A stretch of DNA of 64,000 nucleotides from Octodonta nipae (lineage: Eukaryota > Arthropoda > Insecta > Coleoptera > Chrysomelidae): the NCBI GenBank assembly GCA_034190945.1, contig CM067224.1, forward strand, positions 60,607,040 through 60,671,039, in the 5' to 3' direction. Positions 53,331 through 63,329 of this stretch are shown in pieces. The notes under the pieces were generated by a model. The model saw only the letters and a program-made list of their open reading frames with translations. It searched no databases and was not told the origin of the DNA. Both the position numbers and the translations under genes were made by a program. How positions within the stretch are numbered: position 1 is the first letter of the stretch; each line of letters begins with the position of its first letter.

Positions 53331-53704
53331 TCCCCTGGATAGCAATCCGGAAGCCAAAAATATTATAAATTACCTTATGATGAGTGTTCTGGAACTGTAA
53401 TCAAAAAGATTGAATTTGTTCTTAAAATGTGACTTAAACACGATAAGTGTGCATAAAGTGTTTTAGAATCTACTATCTATCTAAATAAACTGGATAATTT
53501 CTCGTGAGGAACCTAAATGAATTTTTTTTGTGTCGCACTGATGAATGATTCCCAATTTCCATACTGTAGAATCTGTAATACACAAAATGACTAAATTATT
53601 TTTTATCACATAGTATTTACTGTTGACAAACATACACGTGACGTTACAAGAAGCCTTTTCACTGGCAAACCGTTTTGTCATCTAGTTTTTAACGTAAAGA
53701 TTCT
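53331..53704. other. unassigned DNA
   Basis: No frame or shared repeat. It separates two distinct Tc1 relics. Confidence 0.35.
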
Positions 53705-54046
53705 TTTTTTCAGGCCAAACATTTGTTTTCTGCAGCCGAATACCCAGCATATCCTAAACATGTTCTATGGAGAAAGATGGGAAATCTGGGCGGCCATGAC
53801 AACAGATTCACATGGGTCTCAAAGAACTAACTCGAGCAACATGAGGCCGTGCATTATCTTGTTAAAATGGGAGATCTGTGAGCCGATTAAGGAATGGGGT
53901 TTCATGCGTCTTCACTACTTCTTGATGATTTGAAATAGCACCCCATACCATAACGCTTACTATTCGGTGTACATGTCGCTTAATATCTAATTAAGATTGT
54001 CCTCAATCTTCTCGGCATCGTCTAACCCTTCTTTGGCTGTCATGTG
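53705..54046 (-). pseudogene. Tc1-like transposase, distal part (split by a LINE)
   Basis: Minus strand from 54046: HDSQRRVRRCRED, then LDIKRHVHRIVSVMVWGAIS, NHQEVVKTHETPFLNRLTDL and QDNARPHVARV. VMVWGAIS and QDNARPHVARV are hallmark Tc1 blocks, the latter with the second catalytic Asp. WPPRFPIFLHRTCLGYAG in a shifted frame corresponds to the PDLNPIEHLWD segment. The proximal half lies at 55718-56110, on the other side of the Jockey element; RRVRRC here resumes the RVRRRPGER block that follows the FSDES motif there. Confidence 0.75.
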
Positions 54047-55717
54047 CACCCACACACCCTTTGCGCAAGCCCAGGATCTGGATTTGCCTTTAAGAAAATT
54101 ACTTTCAGCTCCCTTGCCATCCACCCTCTAGGAGTTAACTCAGGTTCTCACGCTAACGCAGTTTTCCTTCTGCACATTGGTGGTACAACAACTGTCTTAT
54201 TTGTGGTTCGTGACTCATTCTTTGCTATGATATATATAGCATGTTGCCTTCGATTTTTGGTAGGTGCGTGTGTTCTTCTCGTCTTCTCTTTGCTTGGTAC
54301 GGTTGGTTTCCCCCCCTCCCCGGGTCCCCTTTTTGTTTGTTACTTCAAGTTATACTCACCTGTCTTCTACCTCTGGGCTTCTTCGTCATCTTCTCCTTGG
54401 CTTAGGCAGAGTTGGTTCTTAGGCCGTTTGTATCTGTCAATAAATCTGGTGTCATAGTCCATAAGCTGTCGTAAGTGAAAGTTTGGCGTAAGCCTCTCTG
54501 GCCCTCCTCTTCATTTCTGCAAGCACTGGTTGGTAACGTAAATCGTTGAAAATCACCGTGTTACGAACAAACCAGGGTGCGTAGGCAAAGGTTCTTTAGC
54601 CTTTGGATGGCCTGCATGTTACTATTGCTGGTTTGTCCCCATACTATTGAAGCGTACGTCATCATTGGCAAGATGACTGTCTTGATAAGAGTCAGCTTGT
54701 TTAAGAATCCCAGCTTGCTTCCTCTTCCTATTAGGTGGTAAAGTATGACACGTACAGCCCGGACTTTATTACGAGTCTCTTGGACTTGTCTCGTGAAAGT
54801 CAAAAGCCCTGTCGATGATGACTCCAAGGTATTTGACTTCGTTCTTCCATGGAATTTGTCTAACATTGATGGTTACGTTTCCTGTCGGAACGATCGTGCG
54901 GCTTCTCCCGTTGACGAACAGAGCTTGAGTTTTGTCCTCGTTGATGACTATCTTCCACTGAAGATATCATTCCGCTAAATCGTCAGTGGCTTGCTGCAGG
55001 CGCCTCAAGGCTGACTGGAATCTAAAAGATTGACATCCTACGGCGATATCGTCTGCGAACTGGGCAATTGTAGCGTCTGCTGGTCTTGGGATATCTACAG
55101 TGTAGATTGAAAATAGCATCCGGGACAGAACTGCGCCTTGGGGAACCCCTGCATCGTTGGTCCGGTATCCTGAGTGCTCCTGGCCTACTCGTACTCTTAC
55201 TTTTCGATGTCTCAAAAAGGAGCCCACTAGCTGGATGATGTTAATAGGAAATCCTAATTGGGCCATCTTGACCAATAGTCCGTCATGCCATACTCGGTCG
55301 GAGGCTTTTGCTACATCCAGGAAAATGAAGGCTGTTCTTCGATTCCGGTTGAGTCCGTATAAGGGGTATTCTACACAGCATATAACCTGGTGTTCGGAGT
55401 CGTGCCGATGTCTGAATCCAAATTGCTGGTCTGGAATCATGTTCAGTTCATCTATGGTCTCTTGGAGGCGATTCGTGAAGATCCTTTCTGCTACTTTACT
55501 CATGGCTGGTAGTAGACTAATAAGGCGATAGTTTTGTGGAAAAGTACCGTCCTTATTGGCCTTTAGCAGCATGATAATGTCGACATACTTGCATCTCTTC
55601 GGGTAGTATCTAATTCTTAGCATTGCATTGATGATGTTTGTCAATGAAATGACAGACTTCCTGGTGAACAGTTTGACTATCCTGTTGGCTATACGGTCAT
55701 GTCCAAGTGCTTTTCGT
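54047..55717 (-). pseudogene. Jockey-clade LINE reverse transcriptase, nearly complete RT, inserted in a Tc1
   Basis: Minus strand from about 55715: ALGHDRIANRIVKLFTRKSV, then NYRLISLLPAMSKVAERIFT (RT motif 1-2), MIPDQQFGFRHRHDSEHQV, TAFIFLDVAKASDRVWHDGL (motif A; the catalytic Asp of FLDV present), AGVPQGAVLSRMLFSIYTVD (motif B), and IAQFADDIAVG (motif C, both Asp). A stop at 54965-54967 follows DDLAE, then WKIVINEDKTQALFVNGRSR, VKYLGVIIDRAFDF, a shift, and NKVRAVRVILYHLIGRGSKL, PMMTYASIVWG. The C-terminus reads FAYAPWFVRNTVIFNDLRYQ, RAREAYAKLSL, and RYKRPKNQLCLS. PWFVRN..I..DL is typical of Jockey. The 5' part with the endonuclease is missing. The 3' untranslated tail occupies 54047-54390, antisense to a 137-codon frame that is a shadow. 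Confidence 0.9.
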
Positions 55718-56110
55718 TGCATCTCCACAGAAGCAGAATCAAGATTCATCAGAGAAGACAACATGATACCATTCCACATTCCAAAGTTGTCATTACCTGC
55801 ACCACTGTAATCGTTCCCGTCGATGCTCAGCGGTCAGAGGTAGCACAAGATAGGATAAGCCTGAAGTCCAAACCTTATAAGGCGGTAAACCGTTCGGACA
55901 CCTACAAGATGGTTTTATTCTCCAAACAACTCATCAGCCAGATTTCGAGTTGTTGAAAATCGGTCTCTAAAGGTCATAAATCTTAAACTACGTTTGTGCC
56001 CCTTCGACGTCCGGTTCCTACTCTTCTTCCATTGTGAGTATTATCAAACCACTCTTAACAACATCTTATAACAGTGGTTGGATTTATGTTCGTGCGGTTA
56101 GCGATTCAAA
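55718..56110 (-). pseudogene. Tc1-like transposase, proximal part (split by a LINE)
   Basis: Minus strand: ANRTNINPTTVIRCC, FDNTHNGRRVGTGRRRGTN (the HTH end and GRPR-like linker), then RTVYRLIRFGLQAYPILC, LTAEHRRERLQWCR, a stop pair, and LWNVEWYHVVFSDES ending FCFCGD near 55720. HRRERLQWC and VVFSDES are standard Tc1 blocks, with the first catalytic Asp in FSDES. The first ~20 residues of the 270-codon minus frame that continues into the Jockey RT derive from this transposase in another frame, so that frame is a chance fusion. Confidence 0.75.
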
Positions 56111-56407
56111 AACCCGCCACCTGTAAAAAATTCAAACCTCCTTCAAATTCACTTAGCTGGCTATACATTCGACGTACACGTTCCTCTAGGCATTTTAACA
56201 TTACTAAACATCGATTTTGTATCTCATCAAACAGATTCTTCTTTTTGGTATCTCAAAATAATTTATTTTATTTATTGATAAAAAAGGAAAAGGAAAAGCC
56301 ACATGGAATAAATTCGATAAAGAATAAAGGAGGGCGTGTTGGGAATAATGCTTGGACACGTCCATTTGTATTTTTAAATGCGCATTCTTTCAACAAAAAA
56401 AATATAT
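56111..56407. other. spacer between Tc1 relic and mariner-like element
   Basis: AT-rich; nothing recognised in the 111-codon plus-strand frame that crosses it. Confidence 0.35.
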
Positions 56408-56429
56408 AGGGTGTCATGTAATATTAAAA

Positions 56430-57517
56430 AAAAAACCATGAATGTAAATGGAGGAAATGTTCAAAATGCTCGCCGCGAACGTCTTGGCAATATGCTAATC
56501 TGGTATAGAAATGTCTTCTAACATTACTCAACATCTCAGGCGTGACTGATATATTCGCAGTCGTGATTCGTCTTTTTAGGTCATCTGTTGTTGTTGAGGG
56601 GTTTAGTTTTGTATACAGTACTTTTGACATATCCCCACAAAAAGTACTCCAATGGCGTCAAATCAGGAGAAAGTGGATCGGCGCTTCCCAATCCATTGAT
56701 TTGGAAAAAATTGGTTCAGGTACTGCCGGACACTGATTTCCTAATGGGACGGTGCTCCACCTTGTTGAAACCATATTATATTGGCAGAAACTTGTTGGTT
56801 TACTGGATCTGGATATAAGTTTGTCAGAGTTGGCACGACATTATTTTGGAGCAGTTCTAAATATTTATCTCCATTCAAGTTGCCATCAATGAAAAAATAA
56901 CCTACGATATGATTTCCAACAATTCCTGCCCAAACATTAACTTTTTCAGGATATTGCGTATGTTTCTCTGTCATCCAATGAGGATTCTCATTAGACCAAT
57001 AGCAGCAATTTTGACGATTAATATGACCGTGAAGTGTAAATGTGCTCTCATCTGAAAACAAACCATCTTCTAATTGGATCACTTTGTTTTCTAACCTTAC
57101 CATCATTTGTTTACAGAAACACCTTCTGTTATCGAAATTGTCTTCCTTGAGCTCCTGAGTCGGCATCATTTTATAGGGATGCATTTTACTTTTCATTAAT
57201 ACTCGAAAAATTGATGTGTGGCTAACGCTGAGCAGTGGGGCTGCTTTTCGACCAGAATTATGTGGGTTTTCTTGAAACTCAAGCATAATATCCAATTTCG
57301 TGTTATCACATAGAACATTGACAGCTACTTTTTTATCTGGCTTACATGACCAAGCTTGCAAAACTGTTTTTCTATTTTGCTAATTGTTCCTTGGGATAGG
57401 TACATGAGGAAAATTTTCGTGAAATAAGCGAGATACTTCCATTTGTGTCCGTGTATTATCTCCATAACCAATTATTTGTAGAATGGTTATTTTGAAAATT
57501 TCTGTTAAATGAACCAT
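56430..57517 (-). pseudogene. mariner-like transposase with DUF4817-type HTH
   Basis: Starts at ATG 57517: MVHLTEIFKITILQIIGYGD, NTRTQMEVSRLFHENFPHVP, an HTH domain of the DUF4817 type. A frameshift then places LSQGTISKIEKQFCKLGHVS in another frame before the original resumes with a 206-codon stretch: NPHNSGRKAAPLLSVSHTSI (second HTH), IQLEDGLFSDESTFTLHGHI (first catalytic Asp in FSDES), VNVWAGIVGNHIVGYFFIDG, and IIWFQQGGAPSH. In that motif the second catalytic Asp (QDGAP in the 4.7-kb copy) is Gly. A stop follows GAPSH, then VRQYLNQFFPNQWIGKR, a shift, SPDLTPLEYFLWGYVKSTVY with the third acid, another shift, and ISVTPEMLSNVRRHFYTRLA at the C-terminus. Clearly dead, but almost full length. 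Confidence 0.85.
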
Positions 57518-57774
57518 TTTTCTGATATTATTACGTACAGTTAACCAAATTCAAGCGACAATAGCACTGTCATGCAGGCAGACAACAAGATGCTAAGGAT
57601 ATGAGTTTTCACGAAAATCAAATCAAGAGCTAAATGGGAATTAACCGAATCAATTAATTAATTATGAAATAAAATAATTTTCTTTTTTTAATATTAATTT
57701 TTGTAATAAAACTGAAAACACTTAATATTTCCGAAACAGTTGAAGATAGGTGTAGGACATTGTACATGAATTAT

Positions 57775-58076
57775 TTGAAGACGCGAGATGTAAGACCGAC
57801 ATCTAGGATTTTCAAGAGAATCAGTACACAGAGGTTCCGAATCTGGAGCCGTTCCGTGTAATTGCTGTTCTCCCTTAACTCCCTCTTGAAAATCCTAGAT
57901 GTCGGTGTTACATCTCGCGTCTTCAAATTTAACGAAATGCATAAAGAAGTGTTTGAGAGGACATTCAATTGTGGGAAGCGCAACTGATGAAGGTTCACGA
58001 CCAGAAACAATATATATTATATTTATATATAATATATATTGTCTTGCGTACAAAGGAATGAAACCTCAAGAGAGTA
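57775..58076. mobile_element. foldback family F, copy 5, shortest, with 10-bp target duplication
   Basis: CATGAATTAT at 57765-57774 recurs at 58077-58086. The 302-bp element starts TTGAAGACGCGAGATGTAAG, has the GAGGTTCCGAATCTGGAGCC arm, the CTAGATGTCGGTGTTACATC inner inverted segment, GCGCAACTGATGAAGGTTCA, a single AT palindrome (58006-58040), and ends CAAAGGAATGAAACCTCAAG AGAGTA. It has one module set only, and is the simplest guide to family structure. Confidence 0.9.
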
Positions 58077-58180
58077 CATGAATTATGTTTAGAATTCTCC
58101 GGAGAATCCAAAAACTAAATAATATACAGCGGCTTGCATTTAAAATAAGAAAGTAGGCATTGGCGACTGCCACATGACAC

Positions 58181-58186
<6 letters not shown>

Positions 58187-58233
<47 letters not shown>
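58187..58233. repeat. (TA)n microsatellite at a transposon boundary
   Basis: About 46 bases of TA directly beside the 5' end of the mariner-like element, consistent with expansion at a TA target site. Confidence 0.9.
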
Positions 58234-58238
<5 letters not shown>

Positions 58239-58359
58239 AAACGTGTACAAGCGTTTTTCCCTACAATCCCTCCTTTATTCCTTATCGAATTATTTCATTT
58301 TCAGTGTATGAAAAACCCTTCACCAAATTAAACAATATTAAATTTAAACATCTTCTTAT

Positions 58360-58388
58360 GGGTGTTGCGATTTCTTTGTCAGTGAGTA
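58360..58388 (-). repeat. Tc1-type terminal inverted repeat, relic
   Basis: GGGTGTTGCGATTTCTTTGT then CAGTGAGT, the complement of the terminus at 23086-23114. No transposase is readable to its left. Confidence 0.6.
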
Positions 58389-59439
58389 TAATTATGTGGG
58401 TGAATAAGATACACAAAATACATAACAAATAATTGACGCATAATAAATTAAAGGTTTAATAACAAATTTTGGGTCTTTCAGAATTTTGGGAATTTTAAGG
58501 AATATATTAAAATTATCTTATTGAGATTTTTTCCTTAAATGTCCAATTTCAATGGTTTATCCCAATTTTTTGATAAAAAGTGTTGTGACACAGTTAAAAA
58601 TTTTCACGTAACAAAGGAATATCGAAAAAAATATATAAATTTTTGATTGCATTTATTGTTTTAAAAAATCCACAACAACTTTCATGACAGATTTTGTTTT
58701 TTTTTTTCAAAAGACTGCATAAATAAATTGCCTGTTAAATTTGAGTTCCCAAAACAGCTTTTTTTCTCCAATTTGCTGGCCTTATTACGCCGCCCTGATT
58801 AGTTACTTTTAAGTATTATCTTCTTATTTGACATGTGCATCATACTTAGTTCATCTATAATATATTTGGTAGACCGAGATCTAAGATTTTCATCTATAGT
58901 ATGTTGATTTATTTATTTATGTGGTATTTTTCTATTTACAAGAAGTCAACAGTATACAAAAATCAATTATTAAAAATTAAAGGTACTAATTACTTTTACA
59001 TCTAGAAATTGCCGACACCGAAATATACTAAAAAATCCGTGAAATATGTTTCCAGTAACATGTTCTTTCGTCAATAACTTCTCGCTGGATCTGTAGAACA
59101 GCTTCTCATCAATTATCAGTGATTTATGTTTTTTTTACTAATTGTGCGTTGGCAGAAGCGACGAACCAAGCTTAATCCCTACTGGAGCAACAAATCCAAT
59201 CGCTTCCGATTCAAAGGCAATTCAAATAAAAAATTTATTCGTCTTTTGCTGCAGTAATCATAGCGTAAGGAAAATCTGACCAATAAAGAATATAAATTGG
59301 CTCCTTATAAAATTTTAATTGTAGAAATATTTGAACAATATATTTAGAAATACCAGAAATTCTGATATATTATTGCACTTATACTTAGGATGAATACTGT
59401 TAAATCTTTAATGTTTTGATCTTTTTACAATATGCTCCT
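58389..59439. other. AT-rich stretch, nothing recognised
   Basis: No supported frame or repeat. Confidence 0.4.
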
Positions 59440-59665
59440 AGTATTTTTAGGCATATTTCTGGGGGGTTCAAACTGAAATTTTGGAATTCTGGGTTTTAAG
59501 ATTCAGTTTTAACCAATTTATCATCTTTTTCATAAGAATGTATACAATTTTATATATTCTGGAAATACATGAACAAAAATATAAATTATGCAGTCCTAAT
59601 CAGCGTATCACCAATCAAAAAAATTATAAAAAAAGTGAGAAAAAATCCTTTAATGTTTTTGCGAA
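59440..59665 (-). mobile_element. short element related to the insertion at 26330-26570
   Basis: The complement reads TGTATTTCCAGAATATATAA, GAAAAAGATGATAAATTGGT, AAAATTTCAGTTTGAACCCC, parallel to GTATTTCCAGGATATATAAA, GAAAAAAATTATTAACAGGT and CAAAATTTCGGGGGTG in the other copy. The GGCGTAGCC terminus is not clear here. Confidence 0.5.
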
Positions 59666-59709
59666 AGATATTTGTAACTGTAAATGTAAATAATTTACTA
59701 TTAGTAGTG

Positions 59710-59910
59710 GTTTCGTTGTCTACTCACTATCAAATTTCGACAGTGCTTTATTCTTTACAAGAAAGAATTGAAATAATATTTATTTATGGGAAAGAACAAC
59801 GCTCTGCACACAGAACTGCTCATATTTTTCATCAGAGACATCCCGATAAAAAAATGCCAACAAAACTGGAAATGTGTTTAATAAAATTATCAAGAATCGT
59901 AGAGTTTTCA
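59710..59910 (+). pseudogene. mariner-like transposase N-terminal HTH fragment (DUF4817-type)
   Basis: Within the 185-codon frame from 59569, residues about 61-113 read YSLQERIEIIFIYGKEQRSA, HRTAHIFHQRHPDKK and LEMCLIKLSRIVEF. The pattern ER.EIIF.YG...RSA..TA..F..RHPD matches the same HTH as the start of the transposase at 57517 (GYGDNTRTQ...F...FP). The frame ahead of it comes from the short element at 59440-59665, and after residue 120 from the LINE. So this open frame is a mosaic of unrelated pieces and not one protein. Confidence 0.7.
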
Positions 59911-59919
59911 CTGAAGCTG

Positions 59920-60689
59920 AACAGGTTGAGAAGGTTTCCTGAAACGGAAGGCTTTATATTGGCAATCCAAGATCAAGTAATTCCAACTAAGAACTCTCAA
60001 AAGTACATCGTTAAAGACCCTTCTATTAACAACGACAGATGCAGGTACGGTTTCCAAACATCTGAATCTATCCAACATCTCACAGGAGGTTATCAAGCGT
60101 TCGTTGCAACTGAATACAAAGAATGACACGATGCTGTGGCAAAAATACTTCACCAGGAACTAGCACTGAAACTTGAATTATCACAGCCGGTAAGATTACC
60201 ATACTATAAATACAAACCAGAATCTGTTTTAGAAAATAACAACTACAAGTTGTACTGGGACCGCACGATACTGATGGATCGGACAGTAGCTCACAATAGA
60301 CCAGATATAGTTTTGGTAGATAAAGTCGCTCGGAAAACAACTTTAATTGACATAGCAATTCCAACAACAATAATATAACTATAAAGCAGGCTGAGAAAAT
60401 AACCAAATATAGGGATTTGGAATTTCAAATAAAGACTCAGTGGGACATGAACAACACACGAACTGTACCAATTGTTATGTCAACGACAGGTTTAGCCCCA
60501 AAACATCTATTAAACAATTTAAAATACCTCGGTCTGTACGAACATCTTTACCAACAAATGCAAAAAGCCGTCCTGTTAGGAACAGACCGGACGGTCAGGA
60601 AATTTATGGGAAACTGCCGCCACGACTCCAACCACGGGCCTGAAAACCTGGCAAGGGCTCCCACAGAGCTAAACCCTTTTGATATCTAG
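59920..60689 (+). pseudogene. R2-like LINE, zinc knuckle and restriction-like endonuclease end
   Basis: Starts RRFPETEGFILAIQDQVIPT, YIVKDPSINNDRCRYGFQTS and ESIQHLTGGYQAFVATEYKE. This equals the CxxC...H...C knuckle of R2-like proteins with the second and last Cys lost (CRYG, GGYQ). A TGA replaces the Arg codon of the ERHDAVAKI block seen in the 47.7-kb copy. Then YYKYKPESVLENNNYKLYWD, NRPDIVLVDKVARKTTLIDI and AIP: RPD.....LIDIA is the PD-(D/E)XK core of the restriction-like endonuclease. Stops and a shift near 60375 are followed by KITKYRDLEFQIKTQWDMNN, TVPIVMSTTGLAPKHLLNNL, LYQQMQKAVLLGTDRTVRKF and a stop at 60687-60689. It supplies the family assignment for the fragments at 28872 and 47735. 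Confidence 0.85.
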
Positions 60690-61104
60690 GATATCTGGGG
60701 TTTACTGAATTTTCCCCTAAAGGCACGCCATGCGTGCCTTAGAGGGAGTGTGCTGCCATACATTGTATGATCAAGTCGGGATGTAAATACAAGGTACCTA
60801 ATAATTATTTTAATTTGGAAGTTAAAAATGGCATTAATCTGTAAAAAATAATCAGATTTTAATAAATGATGTGTCAATAGATTGGAAAAAAAGAGACCTT
60901 TAAAAAGAGGTATCACATGATATCCTTTGTATTTTAACTTTTAGAAGAGATATTCACCCCCGCTTAGGGGTCGGAACTGCAGGGTGGCCGATACGTGTAA
61001 AATGTCTCCCCCGTAAATATAAATTAAAGTGTTTTTTTTGTCTTCTTCTTTTAAAGATTTTTTAAAAACTATTTGAGGTGGCTAGTTTTGATATGAAAGC
61101 CCTT
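60690..61104 (+). other. LINE 3' untranslated region with a strong hairpin, then spacer
   Basis: At 60720-60740 AAGGCACGC and GCGTGCCTT pair across a 3-base loop; CCCT and AGGG outside can extend the stem. It lies 30 bases after the LINE stop codon. Further right the sequence is unassigned, apart from CACCCCCGCTTAGGGGTCGG near 60955. Confidence 0.5.
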
Positions 61105-61760
61105 TATTTATTAACCGACTTCCAAAAAGGAGGAGGTTATCAATTCGTCGCGTATTTTTTTTTTGTATGTATGTTACCTGACTTCTTCTCCTGTGGTGAA
61201 CCGTTTTGGATGAATATGGTCCTGTTTAATAGAGTATATATCCGGATTCGTGAAACTTCAAATCTTGGAAGAGAATTATATTGGTAAAGCCATGAAATTT
61301 GTGAATGAACACATGCGTGCATGGAAATCGACCAATATCCCTAACATATTGGTCGATTTTTCGAAAACTCCTTATGGATGTGTATAGTTTTTTAACGTGT
61401 AATCTATTAAGGAAGATCCCTAGGTGATCTCATATACTTTTCTGCGACGTGCAACTTGCAGTTTTGCAGAAAATCGCCGAAATTTCCAAAATTCTTATCA
61501 AAAATTTCATCGAAATGACATTTACTCATAAATATTTTAATTCCAACGTATTAGTGCGGGAATTTTAGGCACTGGAAGTTTTAATTGCGAATTTCAAAAT
61601 TTTCTTTGTTCATCTCAAGCATATAGGTCGTAAAGCATAGTATTTTCAGTTCCTTAAATCAATGAGTACCAAGCTCGATTTGTTTGTATACCAGGCAAAT
61701 ACCTATTTAAATGCAAATTTTTCCATTTTGCGAAGACGGTGCTTTTAGTTGTTTTCTAAA
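61105..61760 (+). repeat. family N element, copy 2
   Basis: Begins TTATTAACCGACTTCCAAAA and AGGAGGAGGTTATCAATTCG and follows copy 1 (27470-28115) through CATGCGTGCATGGAAATCGA, AGTGCGGGAATTTTAGGCAC and CCATTTTGCGAAGACGG. No coding capacity; overlapping frames are shadows. Confidence 0.75.
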
Positions 61761-61879
61761 TGATATTTGTGGCATATTTTGTAATGTCTAAGTACTTCTT
61801 GGGAAATAACACCACATTAAAGAAAATTTGCTGTATATTCCAAAAGTTTCGGGGTCTAGGTCAGACAACAGGGTCTGAC
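61761..61879. other. short spacer
   Basis: Contains a near-tandem GGTCTAGGTCAGACA / GGTCTGACCTAGACA inverted pair at about 61853-61886, possibly a small hairpin at the M element edge. Confidence 0.4.
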
Positions 61880-62105
61880 CTAGACATAACACATTCAATG
61901 TTGTTAGGTACCTACCCAGGAAGGAAAAAATGTAAAATTTGTAGAGAATGAGCACCATTTAATGTTTACATTTTTTACTTCCTGGGTAGGTACCTAACAT
62001 CATTGAATGTGTGAACTGAATGTGAATTATTTGCTAGAGTTGTATTTTGTTATAATTATTTTTAGCTTTTTAGTTATAGGTGGAAGTCGGTTATATATTT
62101 TTTAA
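61880..62105 (-). mobile_element. family M element, copy 3, partly duplicated head to head
   Basis: From the right, the complement reads AAAAATATATAACCGACTTC, CTAACTAAAAAGCTAAAAAT-like sequence, TTATAACAAAATACAACTCT, ACACATTCAATGATGTTAGG and TACCTACCCAGGAAGTAAAA. The left portion (61887-61935) is the same ACATTCAATGTTGTTAGGTA segment in the opposite direction, so the two face each other across GAGAATGAGCACCATTTAAT. Confidence 0.7.
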
Positions 62106-63329
62106 AATGTTATAGTTGAACAAATTTACATTACATAAAGCCGACAATCTAGGGTATCCTAGAACTATCTATCCTAACTCTATGAACATAACGTGTATCT
62201 CAATGGGATTTTCATTAGCTTTTTGTCCCAGTTGATTGCATTCTTACCTACAAAACAAGAACTGCTGAACATATGGCCTGTTATATCATTGGCATCTTCT
62301 GTATTTTTCGCTTTTTACGTTAGTGGCAAGTGAAAAAGAGAAAATTAATATATTTGAACTAAATCCATGTTGCTCGTTAGCTCGCATTCAAAACGAACTC
62401 CCCGCTGCTTGACGAATGAATGGAAAAAAGCAGCACAAAAACGCCTCTCCAGAGACTAATTTTACATTCAAATTCGCAAACGCATGAATAATATATGGCG
62501 TCTAATTGCCACAATTAAGTGAGTTTAACACAAAAAATTCATTGAAATTGCCAAGTGTATTTGTTTTAGGTCAGCTCTCGGAACACTTGGCATATTCTTT
62601 TTTTTCTGCTTGTTTTTAATGAGAACTTTTTAACTTCTAAACAATAATTTATTCAATGAGATTCTATGAAGTTCGCAGTCTTCTGAATTGCGGAAAATAA
62701 TCGGGAAATAAGAAAATTTTGAAAAGTTCTATTCAGGAGCATTTATTGGCGGGCACTAGAGGCATGCCCCCTCCCCCAGAAACCATCGAGTTTAGGCATA
62801 CACATTAGAGTTGCCCAAAAAAAAACGAACAATATTTTTTATTTTTGAATCTTATATGAAAATATGTTAGATTATCATGCTTGAAGAAAAATAGGTCGCT
62901 CCGTATTTTTAAAAACTTACACAATCGTCGACAATCGAATTTTTCTTTATATTTTTTTTCTCGTTGTTTCATCATTTTCTACATTAAAAACTATGGGGAC
63001 ACTGGAAATTGAAAGTCGATATCCCAAAATCTCAAGATTTTTTTTAACTTTGCAAGCAACGTACCATCGTTATAGACCCGGCACAGTAGCTCTTCGAAAT
63101 TCGTCGCTACCAAAAAAGTAACGATTAGTTGATCAGAAAACTGCCATTCCAACGTCTTGTTAGTTTAGTTTAGTTTATTTATTGTAAAGTATTACAACTG
63201 TGTGTTTTTACAAGTCAAAGGTGCACAATCATGAAATGTATTAAATATGTATGCAAAAAAATATAAAAAATGTTATTAAAATGCTAAGAAAATAAAATAT
63301 CATATTTACTAATATATAAACAACAAACT
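62106..63329. other. non-coding stretch, nothing recognised
   Basis: Moderately AT-rich with no shared repeat. It includes a C-rich word GCATGCCCCCTCCCCCAGAA at 62762. Confidence 0.4.

Larger units (their letters stand above)
56408..58186 (-). mobile_element. mariner-like (DUF4817-type) transposon, with nested foldback element
   Basis: Read on the minus strand it starts GGGTGTGTCATGTGGCAGTC at about 58186 and ends TATTACATGACACCC at about 56408. The inner GTCATGT / ACATGAC words make short inverted ends, and both sides are flanked by TATATA. It encodes a DUF4817-type transposase (56430-57517) and carries foldback copy 5 (57775-58076) between the transposase start and the 5' end. A relative of the protein is at 4730-5070, and its N-terminal domain is at 59710-59910. 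Confidence 0.8.

Noticed and set aside
54044..54457. 137-codon plus-strand frame with hydrophobic segments
   Set aside because: It is antisense to the C-terminus and 3' tail of the Jockey element; hydrophobicity comes from T-rich codons.
55157..55531. 124-codon plus-strand frame
   Set aside because: Antisense shadow of the Jockey RT, whose motifs FLDVAKASDR and FADDIAVG are on the minus strand.
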